Of a stretch of 64,000 nt of DNA, positions 35,281 to 45,853 are shown in pieces. This stretch comes from Pestalotiopsis fici W106-1. Lineage: Eukaryota > Ascomycota > Sordariomycetes > Amphisphaeriales > Sporocadaceae. The stretch covers positions 1,068,977 to 1,132,976 of the forward strand of contig NW_006917091.1 of assembly GCF_000516985.1 (NCBI RefSeq), written 5' to 3'. The notes beneath the pieces were generated by a model that ran no database searches, was not told where the DNA came from, and worked only from the letters and a program-made list of their open reading frames with translations. Every line of letters starts with the position of its first letter. The stretch's first letter is position 1. Made by a program: the position numbers and the translations under genes.

Positions 35281-35851
35281 TCGTCTGAAGACATTACTAA
35301 GAAACTGAAGGCCCTGGAGAGGTTGCACTACATGACTTCGGTCATCATGGAAGGTCTTCGCCTAAGCTCAGGTATCGGATCGCGTATGGCCCGTATTTCG
35401 CCCGACAAGAACATCTTCTATGGCGACCTCTACATCCCTGCTGGGACGCCGGTTTCTATGACGGCTGCTCTGATGAATACTGATGAGGCTTTATATCCAG
35501 ATCCTCTATCCTTCAATCCGGACAGGTGAATGAACCTCAAGGCGTAGAAAAAAAGCTAAATAAGGGCTTTGCACCGTTCTCACAAGGGACAAGGATGTGT
35601 TTGGGTATCTAGTAGGTCAATCTTTACTTCTTTCGAGGTCTACTCTCAACAGGTTCTTAACTGACACAACCTGCTCATTCAGTCTTACATGGGCTGAAAT
35701 GTATCTTATTCTTGCTGCCTTGACTCGACGCTTTGACTTCAACTTCCAGGACGTCACAGCCAAGGAGTATGAACGCGAGAGCGATCAATACACCATTGGC
35801 GTCAAAGCCGGGACAATTCTAAAAGCTCGGGTAAGTCTATTGGGGGCCTAA
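35281..35851 (+). pseudogene. Cytochrome P450 relic, C-terminal part only
   Basis: Only the last third of a P450 remains: the ExxR helix EGLRLSSG, the IPAGTPVSMT strand, FNPDR, the heme-binding FSQGTRMCLG, and the final exon with LTWAEMYLILAALTRRFDF. After FNPDR the Trp codon appears as TGA ATG; restoring one G would return the frame, so a single-base deletion is likely. The terminal intron sits directly after the CLGI motif, in the same place as in the intact P450 at 61513-63274, and the two share many residues (EGLRLS.GI.SRMARI, IPAGTP). They are therefore paralogues. No heme-independent function is expected. Confidence 0.8.
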
Positions 35852-36970
35852 TTCAATATATTGACTTTCTTTGCTCATTTAACTACGTAGTTTGAATCAA
35901 GCTGGATTCGGTAATGGTAGTTTATTATGGGTGAATTTGGATCATCAAGAAACAGGAAACCAAGCGGACAAGATTAGTCTGTGGAGGCGTGCTGATATCA
36001 AACAATCCTTACAGAACGAGTAGTTCTCCTTTGCGGATTACCGTATTTCCAGTCCTGGTGAATCAGCGTCGGAATGTTCCACAGGACCTACCTAGAGCTC
36101 GCGAATCAGGGACTGCACATGGTGGGATTCGACATGGACAGAAAAAGGGACACACCCCGCCTCAGCATTAACCAACGATTAAGCACGCAATTAATGGCGC
36201 ATCCCAGCTGCAACACCAAGTGTGCAGTAAGGATCTGTGTCCCTGTCGTTCTTCACTCGGATGCCCTAAAGCCGAGCTCGTCAATTGCAGCCGAAAAGGG
36301 GCGAGATTGGCAAGTCAGAATTGAATGCGACCCTCTGCAATTGAACGTCTTGTCAGATTTTCTAAATCATTCAATAACTATAACCCATGTGGAATATAAT
36401 GCATCTATAATACTAAATGGACCCATATTCTGGGGCCATATACACTAGTACAGTTTATACTACATACTACGACCCTGAGCTGACGTAGTGTCGCACCCAC
36501 ATGTAGGTCGTCGATTGACACTTTAGTTGTGCAATAAAGCTCGTATCTGCGGGTAGTTTCCGACAGAGAAGACAACACGCTGGTAAGGCTAGGTGCGACC
36601 TGACCCCTGCGAGCTGTGGCGTGAACTAGAAAAGCCATAGGGACTTTTGGCACTTCCTTAGGTTGGTATGTACCTACCTAGTACTCAGTGGGGAGGCCAT
36701 AAGAACGCCCGCCCACGAACTCGCAACCCCTCGCGTTGTGACACCTGCTGGGTGATATTCTGTGTACCTATATTAGGTAGGTAACCAACAGTTTCAAAAG
36801 ATTGCCCCGCCATTGTGGCAAGCATAACGGCAAGGCTCGAAGCAAGGGACTGGTTACCACAGGTTCAGTATCCTTTCTGCCATCGACCTTTATATTGAAT
36901 ATCGTTCTCACCACGTTTATTCTTGCATCTTCTGGGCACTGAGGTTTGTTCATCTCACTACTCTGCAACA
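35852..36970. other. Intergenic region upstream of the O-methyltransferase
   Basis: No gene was seen. Short TAGGTA-type repeats occur around 36660-36785. Confidence 0.45.
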
Positions 36971-38512
36971 ATGGCTTCATCCAACTCAACTCCCAGAATC
37001 GTAGCCCTAGCGGACAAGATTAGCTCTTCCGTCGCCGAATTGCAAGAGCTCCTCTCAAGTCAGGGAGTGCCACCCCCCTCTTGGGCCGAGGATAACCCAG
37101 AATGCCTCCCTGCCGACGCTGCCCATCTTCAAGATGCAGTCCTTGACGAAACGGCCGAATTGCACGAATTGCTCCTCGAGCCTTTCTCGCTCGTCTGTAG
37201 ATTCGCTGCCGTAAGTCTTGCTTTGGCTTTCCGCTAGGGTTCCTTTCGTTCGCGAGAGCTACCGATATTCAAGATTTCCAACCTGGTCAGCCTGGATGCC
37301 CTCTGCCGATTCCACATTGTCGATATGATACCCCCTGGAGGTCAAATCTCCTTTGAAGAGATTTCCAAAAAGTCTGGGCTCGATGAAGCGCTTGTGAGGC
37401 GCCTAGTCAGGCACGCCATGACCTTGCGTATACTGGGGGAGCCTGAGCCTGGTATGGTGGCACACACAAAAATCTCCAAGTTCATGACCATTCCGTATAT
37501 CAATGCCTGGGTTAGTCTAGGGGCCCGGGAAGGTTGGCCAGCTTCTACTAGGGTATGACCCTATTCGTTCCTTAGAATGAGAATTCCAAACCAGTAGACT
37601 GACTATAAACCCATTGCTGCAGGTGGTAGACGCAACAGAAAAGTGGCCATCTTCTGAAGAGCCCACTGAGACTGTAAGTACACCCGGTCGTTTTGTTTTG
37701 CTCCGGTGGTCCGTACTGATCTATTTATACAGGGCTTTACTCTTGTCAATAACACGGATAAATCAATCTACGAGGTTCTCAGCACGAACCCTATGCGGGC
37801 CACGCGCTTTGCAGCTTCCATGAAATCTTTCGACCATAATCCAGGTTACTCCATCTCCGAAGTCCCCAAACTCTACGATTGGGCTTCCCTAGGTGATGCG
37901 ATCGTCGCTGACGTGGGAGGGTCCAGAGGCCATGTTGCCATAGAGGTGGCAAAGAGTTTTGACAATGTCAGGCTAGTTGTCCAAGATATGGCATTGGTCG
38001 TCAAGGACGCCGAATCTGGCGTGCCTGATGATATCAAGGGGCGCATCGAGTTCAAGGCACATGAACTTTTCGAACCGCAAGTGGTGCAAGCTGATGCTTA
38101 CTTTTTCCGCATGATCTTCCACAACTGGGCCGACAAATATTCTCTCAAGATACTCAAAGCGCAAATTCCGGCACTCCGACCAGGTGCAAAGATCCTGATA
38201 CAGGACGCAGTAATGCCGGGTCCAGGCGAGGTTCCTCTCTGGAGAGAGCGACACATAAGGTATACTTCTATGCTTTCCTGCGTTGGTTTGAATAAACCAT
38301 TTTGGACATCTTTGTTGACATTAACTCACAGATCAATGGATCTGAACATGTTGGGCGGCTTCAACGCCCGCGAGAGGTCTATACAAGAATGGAAAGCTTT
38401 GCTCGCAGCGGCCGACGAAAGGTTCGTCATTCGGCGGGTGATCCCCCACGCGAGGTCTTCAATGTCAATCAAAGAGATTGTTTGGGATGCTTCCAACTCT
38501 GGCGAAGCTTGA
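36971..38512 (+). CDS. SAM-dependent O-methyltransferase (sterigmatocystin OMT-like)
   Basis: Exons 36971-37210, 37274-37552, 37623-37673, 37733-38259 and 38332-38512 give 425 aa, all in phase. The N-terminal helical dimerisation region and winged-helix part (LVSLDALCRFHIVDMIPPGG) precede the Rossmann methyltransferase domain. SAM motif I is ADVGGSRGH. FHNW carries the general-base His, and LIQDAVMP is the post-motif strand. Fungal members methylate phenolic hydroxyls of polyketides and other aromatics. A P450 relic lies 1.1 kb upstream, so this may be what remains of a former metabolite cluster. Gene features (splice sites, start context, stop) look intact. Confidence 0.9.
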
Positions 38513-39612
38513 AAAGAGTACTTACCGGGCCAATATTCAGGCGCTTGATCACGATCGTCAAAGGCTGGACTATTGCTACCATAGTTCTTTCAAGTTGGGA
38601 AGTCAGTTTTCAATTGCAGCCGGTTGCAACAATTGGTGCCCTGCCTTCCGCTGGTATGTATAAAAATATATTGATCGCAAGTATTTGCCGTCTGTACAAT
38701 TTGACTAGTCGATCTCAAACCCAGTAATCGCTCCTCCGTCGGTCAACCTTGTAGATGTAGAAGCTCAAAGTGTCAAAATGTAGGAATAAGTGGAGCGCTT
38801 CTCCACACATGTATATATCTTTGACCATCCAGCCTCTGTTGGATATGAACAACTTCACTTATACATCAACTATTTACCCATACCTATCATATCTTTTCAC
38901 ACAAAGGTCGTTCGCATTAATGGGAAAATGTGGTTTCTCCACTTTTGTTGTAAAAGTTTGTTTATCTCCTGCAACGTTATTGCGATCTTACAAGATATTG
39001 GGATTGAATCGTTGCAAACCATTAGATCAAGTTAATTCAGAAGTGTAGTATTCACAGTAGAGAAGCAGACTATGCACCTAGGACTCCGGAGAATACTGGG
39101 GTGCTTGTAAGAGATTGAAGACGATGGGAGAAAGCAGTAAGAAGTCGTTGCACTGATGTAGTCCCTACTCCACTGCAGCTTACTTGCACGGAGTTATTGG
39201 ATAGCTCTTCAGTACCTCTCTCTTCAAGATCGTAGGTTCCCTAGAAGTTCGGTCCCTCATGCCCATAGTTGTTTCCCATGAAGTACTTGGAGCATACTGC
39301 CATTTAAACCACCCCTTGGCGTCCGCATTGGATGTTACCCTGTTTGTACTCGCAGGAGTCATCCGATGATATGTACAAATAACGATTCTGCATGAACGCA
39401 AAAGGCTGCTATGCCAGATATATCCGGCGGCGAGAACAAGAACCCATTTTTCAGATCCGGGATCATTAATGTCTCAAGTTCGCAGAATCACTGGTTTCCG
39501 ACTTCGATCGTGAAAACCAGGAAAAATAAAAATTAGCTCTAATGATGTCCTATTTCTGACTGCGCAGTATAATATTGGTGTTCCTTTGTGGGCTCGCGAT
39601 CGAATAAGGATC
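38513..39612. other. Convergent spacer holding MITE copy 1
   Basis: It lies between the 3' ends of the O-methyltransferase and the hydrolase-HEAT gene. Apart from the element at 38771-38901 nothing was recognised. Confidence 0.45.
38771..38901 (+). mobile_element. 131-bp MITE, copy 1, with 5-bp target duplication
   Basis: The element begins TGTCAAAATGTAGG and ends TATCTTTTCACA, with imperfect terminal inverted repeats TGTCAAAA/TGTGAAAA. It is bordered by direct repeats CAAAG at 38766-38770 and 38902-38906. It contains a perfect 6-bp hairpin GTGGAG/CTCCAC around 38791-38807. It matches copy 2 at 40330-40459 in opposite orientation with 7 substitutions and 1 single-base indel. There is no coding capacity. 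Confidence 0.9.
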
Positions 39613-40329
39613 TTATGCTAAGGGTATTCGATGCTTCTTTAGAACCTCGATCGCTGCGTCTCCAACGTTTACGTCCGTATCTTCGACCAGCGCTTTAAGC
39701 GCATCGACGGCTGCTGGCAATAAATCTTGCTGACGTCCAAGCACATCGACTGCAGCCTTCCGTGTACTTGGGTATTTGTCTCGGGAGCAATCTATAATGA
39801 GATCAATGAGCTCGCCATCAAGCGTCCGTCCTCTGTCCATAATGCCGACTGCTGCTCGTATCTTAGCTTCGTCCCTATCCTCCAACTGTCTTATAACTGC
39901 TTCGAGGACATCACGTGGAAGTATTGGCTGCTGTCTAAGAGTCCACGCTGCTATTTCACGGACCTCTAGAGACTTGTGGTTCACTAGGTCTTTGAGGCCT
40001 CGTATGACGTCCTCTGGCAGATCTGATCTCACTCTGAATATCGAGATTATATCTGGTTGAACTCGAGAAGTAAATTTCTCAAGCTGTGTGATCATCTTAG
40101 TCACTTCTTTGGAGAGGATCGTCTGATGTTGGAGCACGCCGATAGCTTGGCGACAAACCGCGTAATTCTCATCCTCGACTTCGAGCCGTGCCATGATGGC
40201 TTCAAGGACTTCATGGGGAAGCGATAATTGTTTTTCAAGGGATTGAATAGCTGATTGTCGAACAAGCGTATTTTCATCCTCAAATCGGGCCACGATAGCT
40301 TGGAGGACTTCTTTTGGCAGCAATGATTG

Positions 40330-40459
40330 TATGAAAAGATATGATAGGTATGGGTAATAGTTGATGTATCAGTTGAGTTGTTCACATCCAACAGAGGTTG
40401 GATGGTCAAAGATATATACACGTGTGGAGAAGCGCTCCACTTATTCCTACATTTTGACA
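40330..40459 (-). mobile_element. 130-bp MITE, copy 2, inserted in the HEAT-repeat gene
   Basis: This is the same element as 38771-38901 in inverted orientation, bounded by 5-bp direct repeats GATTG (40325-40329 and 40460-40464). Removing the element and one duplication restores the HEAT repeat sequence seen in neighbouring units, so the empty site is visible by comparison. It supplies the stop codon that ends the upstream part of the reading frame. Confidence 0.9.
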
Positions 40460-40461
40460 GA

Positions 40462-40956
40462 TTGACCTTGGAAAGTCTTGATAGCTGCTTCTCGAACAAG
40501 CGGATGTTCATCCTCAAATCGGGCCACGATAGGTTGGAGGACTTCTTTTGGCAGCGATGATTGACCTTGGAAAGTCTTGATAGCTGCTTCTCGAACGCGC
40601 CAATCTTGATCCTCGAATCGGTTTACCATAGCTTGGAGGACTTCTTTTGGCAGCGATGATTGACCTTGGAAAATCTTGATAGCTGCTTCTCGAACGCTCC
40701 AAAAGTGATCCTCGAACCGGTCTACGCTAGCTTGGATGACTTCTTCTGGCAGCGATAATTGATGTTGGAAAGTTTTGATAGCTGCTTCTCGAATGCGCCA
40801 ATCTTGGTCCTCAAGCTGGGCCACTATAACTTGAAGGACTCCTTCTGGCAGCGATGATTGATGTTGGAGAGTCTTGAAAGCTGCTTGTCGAATTTCAAAA
40901 TCTTTATGCTTGAGCCGTGCCACGATAGATGGGAGGATTTCCTTTGGAAGTAGATC
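40462..40956 (-). repeat. Five near-identical 99-bp HEAT-coding units
   Basis: Units begin with TTGACCTTGG or TTGATGTTGG at 40462, 40561, 40660, 40759 and 40858, exactly 99 bp apart (33 residues). The first three are nearly identical at the DNA level; further units towards 41700 and on the other side of the MITE are more diverged. Confidence 0.85.
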
Positions 40957-43164
40957 CAACCGATATTCAAGCGCGCCTAGAATGGCTTTGGTAACATTCC
41001 TATCCTCAGGCTTACCTTCCAGCCGGACAGCCATAGCTCGGACGATATCTTTTGGTAGATGTGTTTGACATTTGAAAATGTTGAGCACGCCCAACACAAT
41101 GCCACGTCCCGCTTCAATATGGCGATCTCCAGACGATGCAGCATGAAGAGAAAGACTCATTTGTCGGCTAGGCAAAAGATTCATTTGTTTCCTGGGAAAC
41201 TCTGTCGTACGAGCGTCTTGGATAGCTTTTCTTAGATCCTCCTCATGTTTTACCATAAACCAATCGACAAGCTTTTGGAATATTCCTGTCGGTAGGTCCG
41301 GCTGAGCTTTAAGCACGTTGATAGCGCTTTCCTGAATCATAGCACTTTCCCACATATCTATATCTGTACTCGGTGTCCTAAGCTTTTCCACAATAGCTTG
41401 GAGGATCTCCATTGGTATGTCCAATTGAGATTTCAGTGCGTTGAGAATTCCGCACACCACTTGTGAATTTTGGTACAGGCCCCTTCGGTACTTGAGATAG
41501 TCCACAACGAATGTAACAGACTTCACCAAAGAAGACGAGTGGTAATGTAGCATTACGGCCGCTGCCTTTCTGACATCCAGGTCGTCATCTTCCAGCAGCC
41601 TTGCGACAATTTCGAGGATTTCTTCCGAGAGGCCAGGCGCATGCCGAAGCTCGTTGATTGCTTTCAACTTGATACGCCAATTCCTATTCTTGAGCTGTGC
41701 CACGACATCATCATCGAAGGCGCCAGTCACTGGTGCAACATCTACTTGCGGCGTGACTACTGCGGAATTGTCCGAGAGATCAATCGTCCCTGTAGGGACT
41801 TGATGCTCGCCCAAATCAGAGTGATCAATCCTGCCTTTTGTTAAATCCCTGGACCACCTTTGGAGTGTTGCCAAGAGCATTTTGCAGCCAGCATCATCTT
41901 TTCTGCATTTTGTCATGTCAAGATGGGTACCGCCAAGAGCAAACGCTCGGAATTCTGGTAAGACCGCCCATTCGGACGACAGTATCTGTAACAATTTAGC
42001 TTGAAGCCCAATTGCGACGGATGAATCCTGCTGAAATTATGAAAGATTTCAGCTCACCAGTTTCGTCTCCTTAATTGGTTTGGTTGCGAAACATCCTGCA
42101 ATTTTAATGCTCATGTGCTCCTGAATGATGCCTCGAAACAATTTCTGTGTGGCATCGATTTCAGCGAAGGATTCATTCCAATCAGACCAGTCTTGCTCTT
42201 GAGCTGTATTTGCACATGGTACTCCAAGCTCTTTGGCACACATAATTGCCCATTCTGCCACGCCAGCTCCATGATGGGGTGTGTCGAGAAGGACAGCCGC
42301 GTGTCTTCTTTGTGCACGATTTCGCTCGAATGCAAGAGTGAGAGCCTGCAGAAGTTGTTAGTACCCAGAAAGAGAGGGAGACGACAAGAATTTGCCAGGA
42401 AGGAGGAAAACCGGGATATTCGAAAGGATGCAAAGGAAATAAGCGCATGCCATCTCGTATACAAGACCGCCGAAGCCATGGGCAACAAAAATGATCGGTC
42501 GGTCATTATTGGTCTGGCTCATTTCCAAAGGACAAGCAGTCAGCAATGCCTCTGCAAATCTCTTCAATCGATCGTGGTTAATGATGTCGTCCATCACCTG
42601 ACACTCCTGGGCATCGTATCCGAATGCGGCAATGTGTGCTTTTGATTCATCATCACAAAGCTCAGCTAGCCAAAAAGAATCCGAGCCTTCCGAGTCCCAG
42701 GAGTCATCACGACCCGCGGTTAAGTCGTGGATTAGGACGATGCTAAAATTCAGTCAGAAACCTGCGGGTGAACATAGGCTCTGAGGAGCTCATACTCAAC
42801 ATACTCAATGAGAGGATCTTGTGACGGTGGAACAAACAAATCCCGCAATCCCGTTTGGAAAGCTTTATTCGGCTTTTTGGGATCTGGCTTATATGTTTTG
42901 GTCCTTTTGACAAACTTTTCAAACAGTTCAGAGACGCCCATGATGAAATTGGTTATTTCGCACTATGGTCGAACAAAATCTCATTCAAAGTAAGCCAAAA
43001 GAATGATCAGTGAGTAAATTGGGGTGTTGAAAAGCCGGAGCCCGATGCATGTTATGTAGTCCATGTGAAAACTTATGCATAAATAATTCCTCAAGTCATC
43101 CCGGCTTAGTATCATAGCGCCATGCATATGACCCATTTGATCTCATCACATCCTCCCCCCCCCC

Positions 43165-43264
43165 NNNNNNNNNNNNNNNNNNNNNNNNNNNNNNNNNNNN
43201 NNNNNNNNNNNNNNNNNNNNNNNNNNNNNNNNNNNNNNNNNNNNNNNNNNNNNNNNNNNNNNNN
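43165..43264. other. Assembly gap (100 N)
   Basis: 100 N directly follow a run of C, three bases before the target duplication of the adjacent element. Confidence 0.95.
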
Positions 43265-43275
43265 TGGCTACCTAG

Positions 43276-43804
43276 CAGTGCTGGGACTGAGTCAGGTGAG
43301 CCAAGTCCGAACCCCTACTTGACTTACTTGGTTAAGTTAAGCCAAGTCTGGGATCTGGGCTTGACTTGCTTAGTATACTTGACTTAAAAGGGTCACGTGA
43401 GCTTGAGCCAGTTATATTTTTAGGGAAAAAGAAAAGCAACCCAAGGCTCGAGGAATTCTGAAAATAGGTGGGAAATTCTAGCACGGTACCTAGGTATCTA
43501 GGTATATTTACTCCCTATATGCACTCTCTCACCTGAGCCGATATATAAAGGGGGAACTGAAGACGAAATGATCGAGGAAGCATTGAAAGTTGTCTGAGTT
43601 GATCTCTAGTCTACGAAAGAGAGGTGTTGAAGAGCGACTATATACCTACGCAGGTGACCTACGGTGGGTACTGACTACGTTAGTACGACACAGTCTTATC
43701 GATTTAAGTCAAGTCTGGCTCGAAAAAGGACTTATTTATAAGTCTGGCGAATTTTGAATACTTACTTATTCAAATAAGTCCGACTTGACTTAGTCCCAGC
43801 ACTG
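43276..43804. mobile_element. hAT-like MITE, 529 bp, with 8-bp target duplication
   Basis: The left end CAGTGCTGGGACTGAGTCAG and the complement of the right end CAGTGCTGGGACTAAGTCAA form terminal inverted repeats of about 22 bp with two transition mismatches. The flanks CTACCTAG (43268-43275) and CTATCTAG (43805-43812) are an 8-bp duplication with one transition. CAGTG ends and an 8-bp duplication are hAT hallmarks. Multiple CAAGTC/GACTTG motifs lie inside both ends. There is no transposase, so the element is non-autonomous. Confidence 0.85.
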
Positions 43805-44056
43805 CTATCTAGTAGGTATACAAAAATTGTCTGTGCACGCGCCGGAGTGTGATGATACATGTCACTTTTGAGGGAAGCGAGGACTTTTTGGCTGCATTGA
43901 AGCTGTAAAATTACTCACCAACTACCCTATACTACAGGCATACATGCAGATCTACCCAACGATTTGTTCTACTTGCGCCACTCGCGCATTTATACGCATG
44001 CGTCAGCGCTTCTCCCTGTGCTTGATTGGTGCCCATCGAAGCGCTTTGTGGTAGAT

Positions 44057-44107
44057 TAGGTAGGTAGGTAGGTAGGTAGGTAAGTAGGTAGGTACCTGGG
44101 TAGGTAC
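44057..44107. repeat. (TAGG)n microsatellite
   Basis: About eleven TAGG/TAAG units with a few interruptions. Confidence 0.9.
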
Positions 44108-44384
44108 TTATACATAGGAGCTGTGGCAGCACCACGTCTGTGTCTCAATATATAAAACCAGTGAACCACTTGTTTTAAGTGGCAACAAGGTCTTGCTTTA
44201 TTAGCGCGGGTTGACCCATTAAGACTTTTGGTGGGGTGTAGCCCCGATAAAATAGACTTAGTCCAATACATCATCCTTTGACCACCAAAGACCACTGTCA
44301 ACACACGTCCTCCACCTTCTTTCAGCTTCAACAATTGCCTTCCACTTATATGCTCAGCAAAATCCAGCTGTAACCGCTGACCAA

Positions 44385-45853
44385 ATGTCGGCGTCACCAA
44401 GCCTGCCAGCTAAGATAATTATCTGCTGCGACGGGACCTCAAAATCAGCATATATCGAAGGTAATTCTTTGACCAATGTGACTCGTATCACGCGTTGTAT
44501 CAAACCTATCCACAAGAAAGGAAACCGCCAGATCGTCTGGTATCACCCCGGCATTGGCACAGGATCAAACAGGATCGTAAACGCATGGCATCAATTCAGC
44601 GGTGAAGGTATGGACAATAAACAATCCGAGGTATTCGCTTAAAATGACAAAGGCCGATGAAGGCTAACTTAAGCGTTCAGGGCTCAAAGACATCATCATT
44701 GCCGCATACTTGTTTCTCTGCAACAACTACAATACTGGCTTAGATGGAGGACCTAGAGACGAGATATATCTAGTTGGGTTCTCAAGGGGTGCTTTCGCCG
44801 TCCGTTGTCTGGCCAGCTTGATTCAACAACACGGAGTGCTGCCCAGGGAAGAACTACATCACGCGAATGACCTCTATGACCAATGGAAAAAAGGTACTGC
44901 ACCTGGAGCCGCCGTGCCCCCAGTCCCCATAAAAGCCTGCGCACTTTGGGATACTGTCAGTGCTATTGGAATCCCACTGCGTGGTGGCACAATGTGTCGA
45001 AAATTGGCACACATTGATTCAGACATGACCAATTCCGTCGATCATGTTTATCAAGCTTTAGCTTTGCATGAACATCGCCATCACTTCTTTCCAATTGTAC
45101 TCAAGCATCCGATCACCCCTTCAAATGCACCGAATGTAGAGCAGTGCTGGTTTGGAGGTTTCCATTCAGACGTGGGTGGAGGCAAGAAGCTTGATGCTCT
45201 TGCACACCTCCCTTTGATATGGATACTGTCCAAGCTGAGCCCGTGCATCGATACCGACATGGATGGTTTACTTGGCCCCATGACAGCGCAAAGCACTTGG
45301 AGAGTGCCTCGGCTCAGTGATGCATCTTGTAAGTGTCATGATTCCCGGCGGTGTCGTTGAACCATCGTTCCTATCTTCATTGTTGTTTACTTCTATTCTC
45401 TTTTGCTAATCACATTTTGGATATAAAGTTCGACCTGTAGACTCGATGAAGGCTCTTTTTCGGTTCTTGGGATCCAAATACCGTATTCCCAATTACGAGT
45501 TCTGGGGCGAGGCAGGCGTGTACACGTGTCCAGATCCAAACAATGAGGAGAAAATACACAGGTCAACTAGGAAGCTAATCGAAGATGATCAAATGACGCT
45601 TTTTCATGCCGCTCTTAGCATACCGACCTCTGAGCCCATTCGCTGGCTCCTCCGTCCAGGGCCCAATGCTGATGGGCTGGAGCCTTTCGCCGCAGAAGAC
45701 ACAGTGGATCGGAAAGAAATAGAATTGCTTTTGCACTGGGTGGGGAAAGAGGAAGAGGAGCTCCACAAACAAGTTAACTCTCAGGGTCGGGCGCCACCTG
45801 GTACGATACTCACAAAGTTGAGAGCTTGGTTTCGGGCACATGAAGCAGAATGA
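44385..45853 (+). CDS. DUF2235 alpha/beta hydrolase
   Basis: Exons 44385-44607, 44681-45328 and 45429-45853 give 431 aa in phase. The start is KIIICCDGTSKSAY, the usual DUF2235 opening. The nucleophile elbow is GFSRGAF, the Asp-containing strand is ALWDTVSAIG, and the His-containing motif is FGGFHSDVGGG, so the catalytic triad looks complete. The family relates to bacterial Tle1-type phospholipase effectors; fungal members are uncharacterised hydrolases, sometimes fused to recognition domains. The C-terminal 140 residues are not recognised. It is divergent from the hydrolase-HEAT gene and followed by a HET gene on the same strand. Confidence 0.88.

Larger units (their letters stand above)
39613..42941 (-). 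pseudogene. SERAC1-like alpha/beta hydrolase fused to HEAT repeats, interrupted by a MITE
   Basis: Predicted exons are 42941-42805, 42742-42451, 42345-42058 and about 42030-39613. The N-terminal part resembles the SERAC1/DUF676-like lipase domain of fungal recognition proteins (IVLIHDLTAGRDDSW; FVAHGFGGLVYE; LLDTPHHGAG). The nucleophile position of GxSxG is Gly in AHGFGG, so catalysis is doubtful. A conserved joining segment LLQILSSEWAVLPEF leads to more than a dozen HEAT-like repeats of about 33 residues (SLPKEVLQAMV.RFEDQDWRVREAA). Element copy 2 lies in one repeat. Insert plus duplication is 135 bp, so frame is kept, but it introduces a stop after the codons QSVKM. Two introns are odd: 42450-42346 begins with GC, and the one after 42058 is only 27-30 nt. 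The intact protein would have been a scaffold-like recognition protein; this allele is probably truncated. Confidence 0.75.
42942..44384. other. Divergent promoter region with gap, hAT-like MITE and microsatellite
   Basis: It separates the hydrolase-HEAT gene (-) from the DUF2235 gene (+). It contains a C run ending at 43164, 100 N, a 529-bp element and a TAGG repeat. No gene was seen. Confidence 0.5.

Noticed and set aside
40101..40517. Shared protein-like segment KCRNKWSASPH... near the OMT and in the HEAT gene
   Set aside because: It is translation of the MITE present at both places and not a conserved protein domain.
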